Source: UBA6181 sp016934015 (GTDB taxonomy: Bacteria; Bacillota_I; Bacilli_A; Acholeplasmatales; Acholeplasmataceae). From it: 25,181 nucleotides of DNA. A model generated the notes under the pieces. The model was not told the origin of the DNA. It searched no databases and saw only the letters and a program-made list of their open reading frames with translations. Shown here piece by piece: positions 1 to 7,640 of the stretch. Positions within the stretch are counted from its first letter, which is position 1. Every line of letters starts with the position of its first letter. The stretch spans positions 1 through 25,181 of the forward strand of contig JAZHDG010000030.1 in NCBI GenBank assembly GCA_036584525.1, in the 5' to 3' direction. The position numbers were made by a program, and so were the translations under genes.

Positions 1-30
1 TCTTTTACTATTTAATCTCATTAATTGCTT

Positions 31-48
31 GACTTATTATAGTAAGTC
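31..48. repeat. Inverted repeat GACTTA-N6-TAAGTC around a -10-like box
   Basis: GACTTA (31-36) and TAAGTC (43-48) are perfect 6-base arms. On the minus strand a TATAAT hexamer (36-41) sits across the repeat, so this could be an operator over a promoter for a gene to the left of the window. No good -35 was seen, so the assignment is weak. Confidence 0.3.
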
Positions 49-81
49 TCCTTTAGAATATGTTTTTTGATGAAAATCAAC

Positions 82-237
82 AAAAAAAAGCGTTGTTGAT
101 GAAAGCTAGACAGCGCTTTTTTGAATTCAAGAGATTAAGTCACTTGGAATGCAAGCTTTTAATATGTTCAAACTGTTGTGAACAACAGGCGTTGATTTAA
201 CTTTGGCTTCTATCTTTATGTATTCATCTTTAGAAGC
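82..237 (-). ncRNA. Candidate small RNA (promoter-to-terminator unit without a convincing ORF)
   Basis: An extended -10 promoter lies at 244-252 on the minus strand, predicting a start near 237. The transcript would end at a very strong intrinsic terminator at 84-122, giving about 155 nt. Within it are a GCUUCU...AGAAGC pairing and a hairpin CUGUUG-UUCA-CAACAG (around 172-187). No ATG-initiated frame longer than a few codons is present, and there is no Shine-Dalgarno site with a useful frame. I do not recognise 6S, SRP, tmRNA or RNase P signatures. The call rests on the promoter and terminator pair only. Confidence 0.4.
84..122 (-). terminator. Strong bidirectional intrinsic terminator
   Basis: AAAAAAGCGTTGT (84-96) pairs with ACAGCGCTTTTTT (110-122) over 13 bp with one G-U pair. 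There are A-runs on one side and T-runs on the other, so it can stop transcripts from either strand. On the minus strand it would end the candidate small RNA or read-through from the FMN reductase gene. Confidence 0.75.
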
Positions 238-243
238 ACAATC

Positions 244-252
244 ATTATAGCA
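244..252 (-). promoter_or_regulatory. Extended -10 promoter (TGC-TATAAT) of the candidate small RNA
   Basis: On the minus strand the bases read TGCTATAAT, a consensus -10 hexamer preceded by the TGn extension. The same string, TATGCTATAATGA, occurs at the aldo/keto reductase promoter. The -35 region (about 267-272) is poor, as is usual for extended -10 promoters. Confidence 0.5.
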
Positions 253-299
253 TAGTTTGTCTTAAAGTAGAAATGTATTTATTTTTGTGATGTTTATTA

Positions 300-323
300 A
301 AAAATCCTTCTCTACACGAGAAA
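300..323 (-). terminator. Weak terminator of the FMN reductase gene
   Basis: On the minus strand TTCTC-GTGTA-GAGAA is followed by GGA and six T. The stem is only 5 bp, so it may be leaky into the downstream small RNA unit. Confidence 0.35.
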
Positions 324-374
324 GATCTTTAAATAGTGATATTCTGTCTAAATTATTTATAAATCTTAATAATT

Positions 375-920
375 CTAACGTAATGTTTTGAGTGCTTTAC
401 CCCAGTTAAGAACTTGATCCAACAACGTCGTTAAATTATCTAAATGTAAATCTTGAGGTTTGAATGTCGCCCAATTTTCAAAATCAGTGAACATTGATAA
501 AGCAACGTGTGTTCTCACATCTGCAATTTGCAATTCACCTAATATCCCTCTTAAATGCTCAGCAGCTCTTGTACCACCTACAGATCCATATGAAACAATA
601 CCTGCGGATTTATTAATCCAAGGATCTCTCGCTGAATCAAGTGCATTTTTGAGAGATGCAGTAATACTGTGATTATATTCACCAACAATGAATATAAAAC
701 CATCAAGTTGTGATAATTTTTCATTCCATTTTTGAATTCCCGTCATATCTTTGGATTCGCCGAGTAATGGTAGGTTAAACGTTTTAACGTCAACTATCTC
801 ATAGATGGCATCTTCTCTTTTTTCAGCAAAGTCTTTAACCCAAGATGCAACTTGAGGACTGACCCTTCCTTCACGCGTGCTACCAATTATAATACCAATG
901 TTAAGTTTTTGATTTGTCAT
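375..920 (-). CDS. NAD(P)H-dependent FMN reductase family protein
   Basis: This 181-residue protein belongs to the flavodoxin-like NADPH-dependent FMN reductase family. These are small cytoplasmic proteins that bind FMN and reduce flavins, quinones, azo dyes or chromate. The phosphate-binding loop GSTREGR lies at residues 13-19, the family signature EYNHSITASLKNALD at 81-95 (usually preceded by Pro, here Gly), and YGSVGGTRAAEHLR at 111-124. The ATG start at 920 is set by an AGGAG at 929-933 with 8-base spacing. The gene is monocistronic, between a weak terminator at 300-323 and its own promoter at 946-974, which contains a 12-bp palindrome. The family is clear; the substrate cannot be read from sequence. 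Confidence 0.9.
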   Translation of the reverse strand: MTNQKLNIGIIIGSTREGRVSPQVASWVKDFAEKREDAIYEIVDVKTFNLPLLGESKDMTGIQKWNEKLSQLDGFIFIVGEYNHSITASLKNALDSARDPWINKSAGIVSYGSVGGTRAAEHLRGILGELQIADVRTHVALSMFTDFENWATFKPQDLHLDNLTTLLDQVLNWGKALKTLR

Positions 921-945
921 TATTCATTCTCCTTTTTATACCTCT

Positions 946-974
946 ATTTTAATTCGAATTCGAAATAATTTCCA
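946..974 (-). promoter_or_regulatory. FMN reductase promoter with a palindromic operator in the spacer
   Basis: On the minus strand a -35-like TGGAAA (969-974) and a -10 TAAAAT (946-951) are separated by exactly 17 bp. The spacer contains the perfect palindrome TTCGAATTCGAA (953-964). The start site would lie just ahead of the Shine-Dalgarno. A repressor bound here would block RNA polymerase; no regulator gene is adjacent. Confidence 0.5.
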
Positions 975-1057
975 GTGAATTGCTCTACAACTCAATTTGA
1001 TGCAATATTCTTCATAGTGAGTGAAAATTGTATCAATTAGATGATATTAATTCGCAT

Positions 1058-1088
1058 AAAAAAAGCCACCAGATATAAGTGGCTTTTT
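1058..1088 (-). terminator. Terminator of the PadR / membrane-protein operon
   Basis: AAAAAGCCAC (1060-1069) pairs perfectly with GTGGCTTTTT (1079-1088). On the minus strand a run of T follows the stem, 50 bases after the stop of the six-repeat membrane protein. Confidence 0.8.
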
Positions 1089-1139
1089 GAAAAATAAACG
1101 AATCATAGAACTAAATTGAAAGATAAACTTGAATATTAA

Positions 1140-2234
1140 TTAAGCATTTTCTATAATTGCGGTGATTGGAATAAGCAAAAACGCGAGCCAAGAGATTTGA
1201 AAAATGTCGAAGAAATACCCAAGTGAGAAAAAGATAATCACTGCAATGAATGGCATCAGAGCGGTCCATCTAAACTTATCAAATAAAATTATAGCAATCA
1301 CTGGGATGAGTAAAAAGATTTGCCATGCCCATCCCCAACCATTGAAAATGAATCCCAATGCAATAAAAATCGCACTGATGACTACAATCATCGTAGTTAG
1401 AATAATGGATTTCTTACGCTGAGGCCCTTTGAAATCGCTAAACTGGAAATGCACATCAGATAAAATGATTCCCATTAGAAAGGGAAGGATAAATCCAAAT
1501 GCACCATAAGTCCAAGAATCATTAATGTATCCCATATATAAATAGAAACCTATAGCAGTGATAAAAGATAATTCATATAAAACTAGTTTTATCTTGTTTT
1601 TGGCATTTAAAATTCCAAGCATTGGAATAATTAAGAAAACTAACCATCCAGGATTCCATAAATTATAATAAAAACCAAGAATAAAAAATGCGATGACTGC
1701 TACAAATGGTGAAATAGCAATAGGTATTGTTTTTAATGGTGCTTTTAACAAAATAGAAGCCATTGGTATTAATAAAAATACTAGCCATCCGGGATTCCAC
1801 AATCCATACCCCCACCCTAAGATTAAAAAGATAATCACACTCAAGAAAGGAGTTAAAGCAATAAGTCCATCTTTTAATCTTGTTTGAAGCAGGATAGCTG
1901 AAATTGGGATTGAAAAGAAGACAAGCCAAGCCACACTCCAAAGGTCTTGATAAAAACCTAAAACGAAGAAAACAATTAAACTGATAAACGGCATAAGTGC
2001 AATAATTTTATTCTTAATACCCTTTTCTTTCTTTAATTGAATTGTATCAAGAAGATCTTGGATAATGTCATCAGGAGAACCCAACATTTCAAGAACATCT
2101 TCATCTGTTTTTCCAGAATTTAAGGCATCTTCATAGAGTTGATCGTAGTCTAAAATGATGTCATCAATATCCTTCTGACTTGCTTTAAGATTAACTAAAC
2201 TTTGTTTTAATTGATTTAAAAATTCACTTTTCAT
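1140..2234 (-). CDS. PadR-linked DUF1700/HAAS-like membrane protein with six TM repeats
   Basis: The 364-residue protein starts with a ~65-residue helical cytoplasmic domain (residues 1-62, containing LKQSLVNLKA and EMLGSPDDIIQDLL). This resembles the DUF1700/HAAS signalling domain commonly encoded beside PadR regulators. The rest is hydrophobic and made of six related ~42-residue units at about residues 78-122, 125-166, 171-212, 216-260, 277-319 and 324-364. Each has the pattern PF-x-x-x-I-x-F-x-LG, then W-LVFL-x-IP. The ATG at 2234 overlaps the last 11 bases of padR, and its AGGAGG Shine-Dalgarno lies inside the final padR codons, so translation is coupled. In known PadR-HAAS pairs the regulator controls the operon and the membrane protein probably senses or transmits envelope stress; that role is inferred here. 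Confidence 0.7.
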   Translation of the reverse strand: MKSEFLNQLKQSLVNLKASQKDIDDIILDYDQLYEDALNSGKTDEDVLEMLGSPDDIIQDLLDTIQLKKEKGIKNKIIALMPFISLIVFFVLGFYQDLWSVAWLVFFSIPISAILLQTRLKDGLIALTPFLSVIIFLILGWGYGLWNPGWLVFLLIPMASILLKAPLKTIPIAISPFVAVIAFFILGFYYNLWNPGWLVFLIIPMLGILNAKNKIKLVLYELSFITAIGFYLYMGYINDSWTYGAFGFILPFLMGIILSDVHFQFSDFKGPQRKKSIILTTMIVVISAIFIALGFIFNGWGWAWQIFLLIPVIAIILFDKFRWTALMPFIAVIIFFSLGYFFDIFQISWLAFLLIPITAIIENA

Positions 2235-2544
2235 AGATTCCTCCTAGAAGTCTATAGACACCGCCTAAAAATGAGTGCCACTCAGACTCGTATTCTTTTA
2301 ATTTTGCTTGTCCGAGATTTGTTAATCGATAATACTTACGTGGTGCGCCAATATTAGTTTGTTCGACATATGTTTCAAACAAACCTTGACTAGTAAGCCT
2401 TCTTAAAATAGGGTATATGGTGTTTTCATTTACTTCAATTTCTTTCGAAATCGATTCAATAACTTCATAACCATATAAGTTGCGCTTGGAGATGATTGAA
2501 AGAATGCACATTTCAAGAATCCCTTTTTTAAATTGTGTGTTCAT
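2224..2544 (-). CDS. PadR-family transcriptional regulator
   Basis: This 106-residue protein is a short PadR regulator with a winged helix (about residues 8-85) and a short C-terminal helix. Typical family residues are FKKGILEMCILSII near the start, LYGYEVIESIS (23-33), NENTIYPILRRLTSQGL (39-55) and the wing APRKYYRLTNLG (67-78). The start is fixed by a GGAGG just upstream (2550-2554). It is the first gene of a two-gene operon with the six-repeat membrane protein. Two inverted repeats, TTGTGT-N5-ACACAA at the -35 and TGTG-N3-CACA just after the -10, suggest autorepression. The effector is unknown. Confidence 0.92.
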   Translation of the reverse strand: MNTQFKKGILEMCILSIISKRNLYGYEVIESISKEIEVNENTIYPILRRLTSQGLFETYVEQTNIGAPRKYYRLTNLGQAKLKEYESEWHSFLGGVYRLLGGIYEK

Positions 2545-2560
2545 GAAACCCTCCTTACTG

Positions 2561-2605
2561 TGTGATGCACAATACTATAATACATCGGTTGTGTGCAAAA
2601 CACAA
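2561..2605 (-). promoter_or_regulatory. padR promoter with two candidate PadR operators
   Basis: The minus-strand -10 TATTAT (2577-2582) and -35 TTGTGT (2600-2605) are 17 bp apart. The -35 is one arm of the inverted repeat TTGTGTGCAAAACACAA (2589-2605). A second, shorter repeat TGTGATGCACA (2561-2571) lies just downstream of the -10. The arms share TGTG/CACA, consistent with one dimeric repressor covering both. Confidence 0.55.
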
Positions 2606-2677
2606 TACCTTATCAACATTTTGATTAAAATGGAATATTATTCATAATACAAATAACAAAATATGATATTGATAAAT

Positions 2678-2723
2678 AAAAAAAGCACATAACTTGGATC
2701 ATAAAGAATCCATGTGCTTTTTT
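2678..2723 (-). terminator. Bidirectional terminator downstream of the M13 peptidase gene
   Basis: AAAAAAGCACAT (2679-2690) pairs with ATGTGCTTTTTT (2712-2723) over 12 bp, and the loop can form an additional GGAT/ATCC pairing. It lies 17 bases past the peptidase stop. Confidence 0.8.
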
Positions 2724-2739
2724 AAATTAATCATTGGTA

Positions 2740-4641
2740 TTACCAAATGCTAACCATTTTTTCTTTTGGTAAATACATTTGATCCGCTTCAGTGACTTGG
2801 TAGAATTCTTGGAATTCAGGCAAATTACTAAGTTGCATATTCGCTCTTAAGATCGAAGGTCCGTGAACGTCGACTCTTAGTAACAATTGGCGATATTCAT
2901 TTGAAGATTTATTTCGCCAAACACGTGCCCAATTTTGGAAAAACTCATCTAAATTGTGATTATTTCTTTTCTTACTGGCTTCAAGAGCACATCTTAATCC
3001 ACCGCTATCAGCGATATTTTCAGACACAGTTAATTGGCCATTGCAAGGACCAAATCCAGTCTCAACACCATCAAATAGTGAAATCATATCTTTCGCTTTT
3101 TGGTTGAAAGCTTCTAAGTCATCTTCAGTCCACCAATTATTAAGTGAACCTGTTTCATCAAACTTAGCGCCGTTATTATCAAAAGCGTGAGAAATTTCAT
3201 GTGCCATTACTGCACCAATACCACCATAATTTTCTGAAGGCGTTTGATCAAGACTATAATAAGGTCTTTGAAGGATTGCTGCCGGGAAAACAATTTGATT
3301 ATTCGTTGGGCTGTAATACGCATTAACCATACTTGCAGGCATACCCCAAATGTTTCGATTAGGTTCTTTATTATATTTGTCAAAATCATATCGACTGATA
3401 ATTCTATTCATTGCTAACTTTTCTTGAATTAAATCAGAACCTTGTTCATAGCCTTTAATTTCAAACTTATCATAATAAGGGGGAAGTTCGTCTGGATAAC
3501 CAACATGTACATTCAGAGTCGATAATTTCTTAATCGCTTTCTCTTTGGTTTTTTCATTAAGCCATGAATTATCATTGATACGTTCTTTGTAGACACCAAT
3601 CATTTCATGAACCATAGTTTTAACATCTTGTTTTGCGATTGGACCAAAATAGTTTTCACCATAATATAGACCTACCACTTGACTAAAACGATTATATGCT
3701 TGATAGAAAGCAAATTTTTCCTTGTTTTGCGCTTCTTTAGTGCCTGATAGAGCACGTCTAAATGCACCACCAGCCACTCTAATTTCATCTGTTAGATCAG
3801 ATGAAAATTTGATCACATTGGATATGATCATCCATGATTTAATTAAATTAAAATTATCTTCATTGATAATACTATCAAAAGCATGAATAAAATCTAAGTT
3901 TGTGATAATCAATTGTTCAATTGTTTGATTCACTAAACCCTCAGCTTTTGCAATAACATCAAAGTTTTTTGTAAACTCTTGAACTCCTTCTTTACTTAAA
4001 GGATTATACATCTTAACATAATCAGCTTTTTCAACACTTGATTTAGTGACGGGTACTAAAAGCTCATCGAATGCTAATGCTTCGCTCATCAACTTATCAA
4101 TTTCTTCTTTAGAAAATCCATATAAAGTCAATAATTGTGTTGTTGTTGCCGTAAATAACCCCATGAGTTGTTTTTTGGTGTTTTCATCTTTATAGTAACT
4201 TGTATCTGGTAAAAATAAATTTGAAGCACCAAAATATAAAACTTGATTGTTGCTGTTCATAAAGTCTTGCATTACTGCAAACCCAAATGGAGTTTCAATA
4301 GATTCCAATGTTAAATTATTGAAATCTTTGGCTAAATCTTTTAAATTATTTAACTGATTAATTTTATTAAGAACAACATCAAAAGGTTTTGTGCCAAGTT
4401 GATTTCTCTGATCGAAATTTTTCGTCATTTGATAAAGCTTAATGAATTTCTTCAGGTTATCATTTAATGCAGATTGGTCTTGTTCCCACTTAGATGTTAA
4501 ATCCATCAAGGTTTTTTCAATACCTAAATGTAGTTCCAAAAATGCTGAAATCGATGGTTGATCTCCTGGAATTACCGCTTGATCCGACCATTCTCCATTA
4601 ACAGCCTCATAAAAGTTTGTCTTAATTTGTTCTTTTTTCAC
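2740..4641 (-). CDS. pepO: M13 family zinc metallopeptidase (neprilysin-like endopeptidase)
   Basis: This 633-residue protein is a full-length bacterial M13 oligopeptidase. The catalytic HEISH zinc motif is at residues 481-485 and the third zinc ligand lies in ENIAD at 541-545. The substrate-binding NAYY signature is at 440-443, and the RVDVHGPSILRANM region (589-602) contains the conserved His and Arg. The N-terminal half forms the helical cap. No signal peptide or membrane segment is seen, so it probably degrades small peptides in the cytoplasm, as PepO does in lactic acid bacteria. The start is GTG (4639-4641), supported by an AGAGGTGAT Shine-Dalgarno ending 3 bases upstream. An ATG five bases further upstream is out of frame. 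The C-terminus SIW resembles the usual Trp-terminal M13 ending. Confidence 0.93.
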   Translation of the reverse strand: MKKEQIKTNFYEAVNGEWSDQAVIPGDQPSISAFLELHLGIEKTLMDLTSKWEQDQSALNDNLKKFIKLYQMTKNFDQRNQLGTKPFDVVLNKINQLNNLKDLAKDFNNLTLESIETPFGFAVMQDFMNSNNQVLYFGASNLFLPDTSYYKDENTKKQLMGLFTATTTQLLTLYGFSKEEIDKLMSEALAFDELLVPVTKSSVEKADYVKMYNPLSKEGVQEFTKNFDVIAKAEGLVNQTIEQLIITNLDFIHAFDSIINEDNFNLIKSWMIISNVIKFSSDLTDEIRVAGGAFRRALSGTKEAQNKEKFAFYQAYNRFSQVVGLYYGENYFGPIAKQDVKTMVHEMIGVYKERINDNSWLNEKTKEKAIKKLSTLNVHVGYPDELPPYYDKFEIKGYEQGSDLIQEKLAMNRIISRYDFDKYNKEPNRNIWGMPASMVNAYYSPTNNQIVFPAAILQRPYYSLDQTPSENYGGIGAVMAHEISHAFDNNGAKFDETGSLNNWWTEDDLEAFNQKAKDMISLFDGVETGFGPCNGQLTVSENIADSGGLRCALEASKKRNNHNLDEFFQNWARVWRNKSSNEYRQLLLRVDVHGPSILRANMQLSNLPEFQEFYQVTEADQMYLPKEKMVSIW

Positions 4642-4849
4642 GTCATCACCTCTTTATTATTGTAACATTTTTGATGAACACTTTTAAGAATATATTGTGC
4701 AATCTCCGTTTTTTTTAACGCTTTTTTAAAAATATGGCCAATTTTTAATCTCTTTCATCATCTAATTAAACATAATCTCACATGATTCAAATAAAATCCC
4801 GGTTTACTTTGTATATATGATGAACACAAAAAACAGGAGGCGTTCAAAC

Positions 4850-5455
4850 ATGAAAAAAACATTATTAGTATTAGGATTTATCGCATTAAGTGCTTTAGGA
4901 ATTATTTATTTAGGATCGACAATTGAAACAAATGCAAGTAACGATGGTGTTGAATTATCTCTAACTCCAGATGAGAATGGAAATTATGCTTTGGAAGACA
5001 TGCTCACAGCAGCTTTACTCGATGAATACCTCGCATTAGCGACCTATGAACAAATCATTGAAGTTTATGGTGAAATGAGACCATTCACACGTATCATTGA
5101 AGCAGAAAAACAACATATTGAATTATTGTTACCATTATTTGAAGCCTATGGTATTGAACTTCCAAATCCGGATGTTTCTGAATTTGTTGTCATCCCGACA
5201 TCAATCACTGAAGCGTTAGCAACTGGTGTTGACGCAGAAATTGCGAACATCGCGTTATATGAATCTTTCTTATCTCAAGAAGATTTACCTGAAGATGTCA
5301 GAACAGTATTTGAATATTTACAAAATGCTTCTGAAAACCACTTACGTGCATTCAGCAGAGATCGTATGGTTGGTGCAGGTTATGAATTCGCATACAAAAT
5401 GAGAAATCAATTTGGACGCGGAAATCAAAATAAAGGACAAGGTTTCAATCGTTAA
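4850..5455 (+). CDS. DUF2202 ferritin-like protein with N-terminal signal/anchor
   Basis: The 201-residue product has a basic start and a hydrophobic segment (residues 5-22), so it is likely exported or anchored. A DUF2202 ferritin-like four-helix domain (about 46-168) follows. Candidate di-metal ligands are E59 (LLDEY), E86 and H89 (AEKQH), E130 (DAEIANIALYE), and E162 or H164 (SENH). The last ~20 residues are Gly/Asn/Gln/Arg-rich and probably disordered. An ATG at 4817 would add 11 residues, but the AGGAGG at 4835-4840 is placed for the ATG at 4850. Ferritin-like domains bind iron or oxidise substrates; the exact role of DUF2202 is not established. The gene is monocistronic with its own terminator. 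Confidence 0.8.
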   Translation: MKKTLLVLGFIALSALGIIYLGSTIETNASNDGVELSLTPDENGNYALEDMLTAALLDEYLALATYEQIIEVYGEMRPFTRIIEAEKQHIELLLPLFEAYGIELPNPDVSEFVVIPTSITEALATGVDAEIANIALYESFLSQEDLPEDVRTVFEYLQNASENHLRAFSRDRMVGAGYEFAYKMRNQFGRGNQNKGQGFNR

Positions 5456-5481
5456 AAAGAAATTTAATCAATAATTAAAGT

Positions 5482-5514
5482 AAAAGGATGACTTCAATTG
5501 AATCATCCTTTTTT
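5482..5514 (+). terminator. Terminator of the DUF2202 gene
   Basis: AAAAGGATGA (5482-5491) pairs with TCATCCTTTT (5503-5512), and six T (5509-5514) follow the GC part of the stem. It lies between convergent genes and may weakly serve the minus-strand DsrE-like gene. Confidence 0.8.
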
Positions 5515-5537
5515 ATTGCATCAAAAAACTCATTTAC

Positions 5538-5888
5538 CTAAAACACTAATACTTTATCGGCTTTTTCTGTTAAAACACAAAGTTCACTCATTGTACTCCT
5601 TTTTGAGTTTTCGATAATTGACACTTCATTTATTCCTCGAGCATCCATACATGTGCCACATAAATAGATAGCCCCCTTTTTTCTTATGATGGCTTTTATC
5701 ATTCTTTCAAGATTATAGTAACCATCTGGTGTCTTTTGGTTTCTTAATGCGCATACTACGCTATCCCCCATAAAAAACATATGAATATCTGCGTTATGCT
5801 CAGTTTGTAATGTCATTGCCATTCTTAATGCATTATATGGTTTTTCATTGCCATATGGAGATTCATTCACTATCAATAAATAAGTCAT
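5538..5888 (-). CDS. DsrE/DsrF-like (YchN-type) small protein
   Basis: This 116-residue protein has the small alpha/beta DsrE-family fold. The opening beta strand YLLIVNESPYG (residues 3-13) is followed by NALRMAMTL and ADIHMFFMGDSVVCAL (33-48). The core IYLCGTCMDARGI (74-86) carries Cys77 and Cys80. Further cysteines are Cys46 and Cys104. DsrE-family proteins take part in sulfur relay or sulfane binding, and Cys in this loop is compatible with that, but many YchN-like members have no known role. The start is supported by GAGGTG at 5895-5900. The gene is alone on its strand, divergent from the diguanylate cyclase. Confidence 0.8.
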   Translation of the reverse strand: MTYLLIVNESPYGNEKPYNALRMAMTLQTEHNADIHMFFMGDSVVCALRNQKTPDGYYNLERMIKAIIRKKGAIYLCGTCMDARGINEVSIIENSKRSTMSELCVLTEKADKVLVF

Positions 5889-6040
5889 TTAAATCACCTC
5901 TTCTATCACGATTTTATCACATATAATTAATGATCGTGTATTTGAACATTATTCGAAAAAGCTTTATACGTACAAATTAATCTTAATGTAAATTTGAATT
6001 TAGCTTATTAAATTAATTTATTTTTACGCATTATTTGTTT

Positions 6041-6046
6041 TATAAT
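6041..6046 (+). promoter_or_regulatory. -10 box of the diguanylate cyclase gene
   Basis: A perfect TATAAT lies 32 bases before the start codon. No convincing -35 is found at 16-18 bp, so an activator or a weak promoter is possible. Confidence 0.45.
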
Positions 6047-6078
6047 AAAGACGAATAGAAAATGCGGGGTTATCATAA

Positions 6079-7614
6079 ATGTTTCGTCAAAATTTTAGAA
6101 GCGTATATATATTAATGTTACTTTCAACTTTGATTTTTTTTGGTGTTATATCAATTGGTTATGCTTATTATTCTACGAATAGTAAGGAAGAGTATCTCAA
6201 CCAATCGAATACATCATATTCTGATAGTATTAATTTAACATTAAATCAATATCAAGAATTTTCTTCTTACATCTTTGAAACTCTACTCGATGATTCGGTT
6301 TTAAGTTTAATGTATCAAGGTGCTTTTGGTGATGAAAACGAAAAAAATGCAGCCAGATTGATGCTTTATGAAACATTGGAAGAAGATTATCAATTTATGA
6401 CACAATATAATTTTCGCCAACTTCATTTTCATCTTCCCAATGGTGATAGTTTTTTAAGATTCCATACGCCAGAAACCTATGGAGATAATTTATGGGATGT
6501 ACGATCTTCAATCCGAATAGTCAATTCTGAGTTGCGAAGAGTTACCGGTTTCGAAGAGGGACGCATATACAACGGTTATCGATTTCTTTATCCACTATTT
6601 TATCAAGATGAGCATGTTGGTAGTGTCGAAATTTCGGTATCAATTGCCACAGTTATTGATGCATTGTTCACAATAAAGCCAAAAAGCATTCACAATTTTA
6701 TGATTAAAAAAGATGTGGTTGATAATCTCGTATTTGATGAGTTTCTTGATAATTACCAAACATGTCCAATATGTGAAGATTACTATGTTGATATCAATGT
6801 AGATGCTTTATTTCAAGATCGCAGAACATTTCTAGTTGATGAAGAACTTAATGATTTCCTTTTGATGATAAAGCCAAAAGTTTCTGACTCTTTATCAAAA
6901 GAAACATCCTTCAGTTATACAACAGACTATAATAAAAATCAAATTACCCTTCACTTCATATCAATTAAAAATATTGACGAAAACCATATTGGTTATATTT
7001 TTGAAATCTTAATTGATGATAAGTATAAAGAGTTAATGTTACAAGACTTTGGGGCTTACGCTTCCTTTGGATTTTTCAGTATGTTGATATTTATTGTCTT
7101 AATCATGTATGCGCGGGATAAAGAAAAAATTAAAGATGTTTCTAAGATTGATTACCTTACAAAATTAAATAATCGAAAACATTTTATCGATGTTGCTGAA
7201 AATATATTAAGCCGCTCAATCAGGCAATCACAAAGTGTTTTTATTATCATGATGGATATTGATTTTTTTAAGCAGATTAACGATTCAGTGGGTCATGCGA
7301 AAGGTGATGAAGTATTAGTTAAAATTGCGCATTGTATTAAAACAAACATTGGTGCTCAAGATATCGCTGCAAGATGGGGTGGTGAAGAATTCATTCTTCT
7401 CATTAGAAACAAGAATAAAACCGAGATGCTTCAAATTATTAAAAAAATCCAATCTGAACTTCTAAATCTCCAAATAGAACAAGTTGAAAAAATTACAATG
7501 AGCTTTGGTATTGCTGTTTCCAACGCTACGGATGATCTTGATGGATTAATTAATTTAGCAGATGAAAAAATGTATTATGCTAAAGAAAACGGTCGAAATC
7601 AATATGTATTCTAA
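6079..7614 (+). CDS. Membrane diguanylate cyclase with dCache-like sensor (GGEEF)
   Basis: The 511-residue protein has a TM helix at about residues 8-30, an extracytoplasmic sensor domain (31-325), a second TM helix (326-344) and a GGDEF domain (353-511). The sensor region HFHLPNGDSFLRFHTPETYGD (116-136) and the following G-F-E-G-R pattern resemble the dCache_3 type of double Cache domain. It contains a CPIC pair (Cys229, Cys232). The cyclase has DIDFFK (393-398) and the active-site GGEEF (434-438), so it should convert two GTP to c-di-GMP. The inhibitory RxxD I-site is missing (Gly at the Arg position, D428 present), so product feedback is probably weak. The Shine-Dalgarno is GGGG (6066-6069), nine bases before ATG. 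It is monocistronic. Confidence 0.9.
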   Translation: MFRQNFRSVYILMLLSTLIFFGVISIGYAYYSTNSKEEYLNQSNTSYSDSINLTLNQYQEFSSYIFETLLDDSVLSLMYQGAFGDENEKNAARLMLYETLEEDYQFMTQYNFRQLHFHLPNGDSFLRFHTPETYGDNLWDVRSSIRIVNSELRRVTGFEEGRIYNGYRFLYPLFYQDEHVGSVEISVSIATVIDALFTIKPKSIHNFMIKKDVVDNLVFDEFLDNYQTCPICEDYYVDINVDALFQDRRTFLVDEELNDFLLMIKPKVSDSLSKETSFSYTTDYNKNQITLHFISIKNIDENHIGYIFEILIDDKYKELMLQDFGAYASFGFFSMLIFIVLIMYARDKEKIKDVSKIDYLTKLNNRKHFIDVAENILSRSIRQSQSVFIIMMDIDFFKQINDSVGHAKGDEVLVKIAHCIKTNIGAQDIAARWGGEEFILLIRNKNKTEMLQIIKKIQSELLNLQIEQVEKITMSFGIAVSNATDDLDGLINLADEKMYYAKENGRNQYVF

Positions 7615-7640
7615 AAGTAAATAATTATATCTTTTAATTT

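Noticed and set aside
158..263. Open minus-strand frame of about 35 codons at the left end
   Set aside because: It has no ATG or ribosome site and no recognisable product; it overlaps the small RNA candidate and is probably chance.
1693..1941. Other open frames opposite and within the six-repeat membrane protein
   Set aside because: They are shadows produced by the repeated hydrophobic coding pattern, without ribosome sites or family resemblance.
4817..4849. Upstream ATG for the DUF2202 protein adding 11 residues
   Set aside because: The AGGAGG at 4835-4840 lies between the two ATGs and suits only the downstream start, which also begins a normal signal sequence.
5907..5938. Inverted repeat CACGAT...ATCGTG between the DsrE-like and diguanylate cyclase genes
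   Set aside because: Six-base arms 20 bp apart are expected by chance at this composition, and they do not align with a clear promoter.
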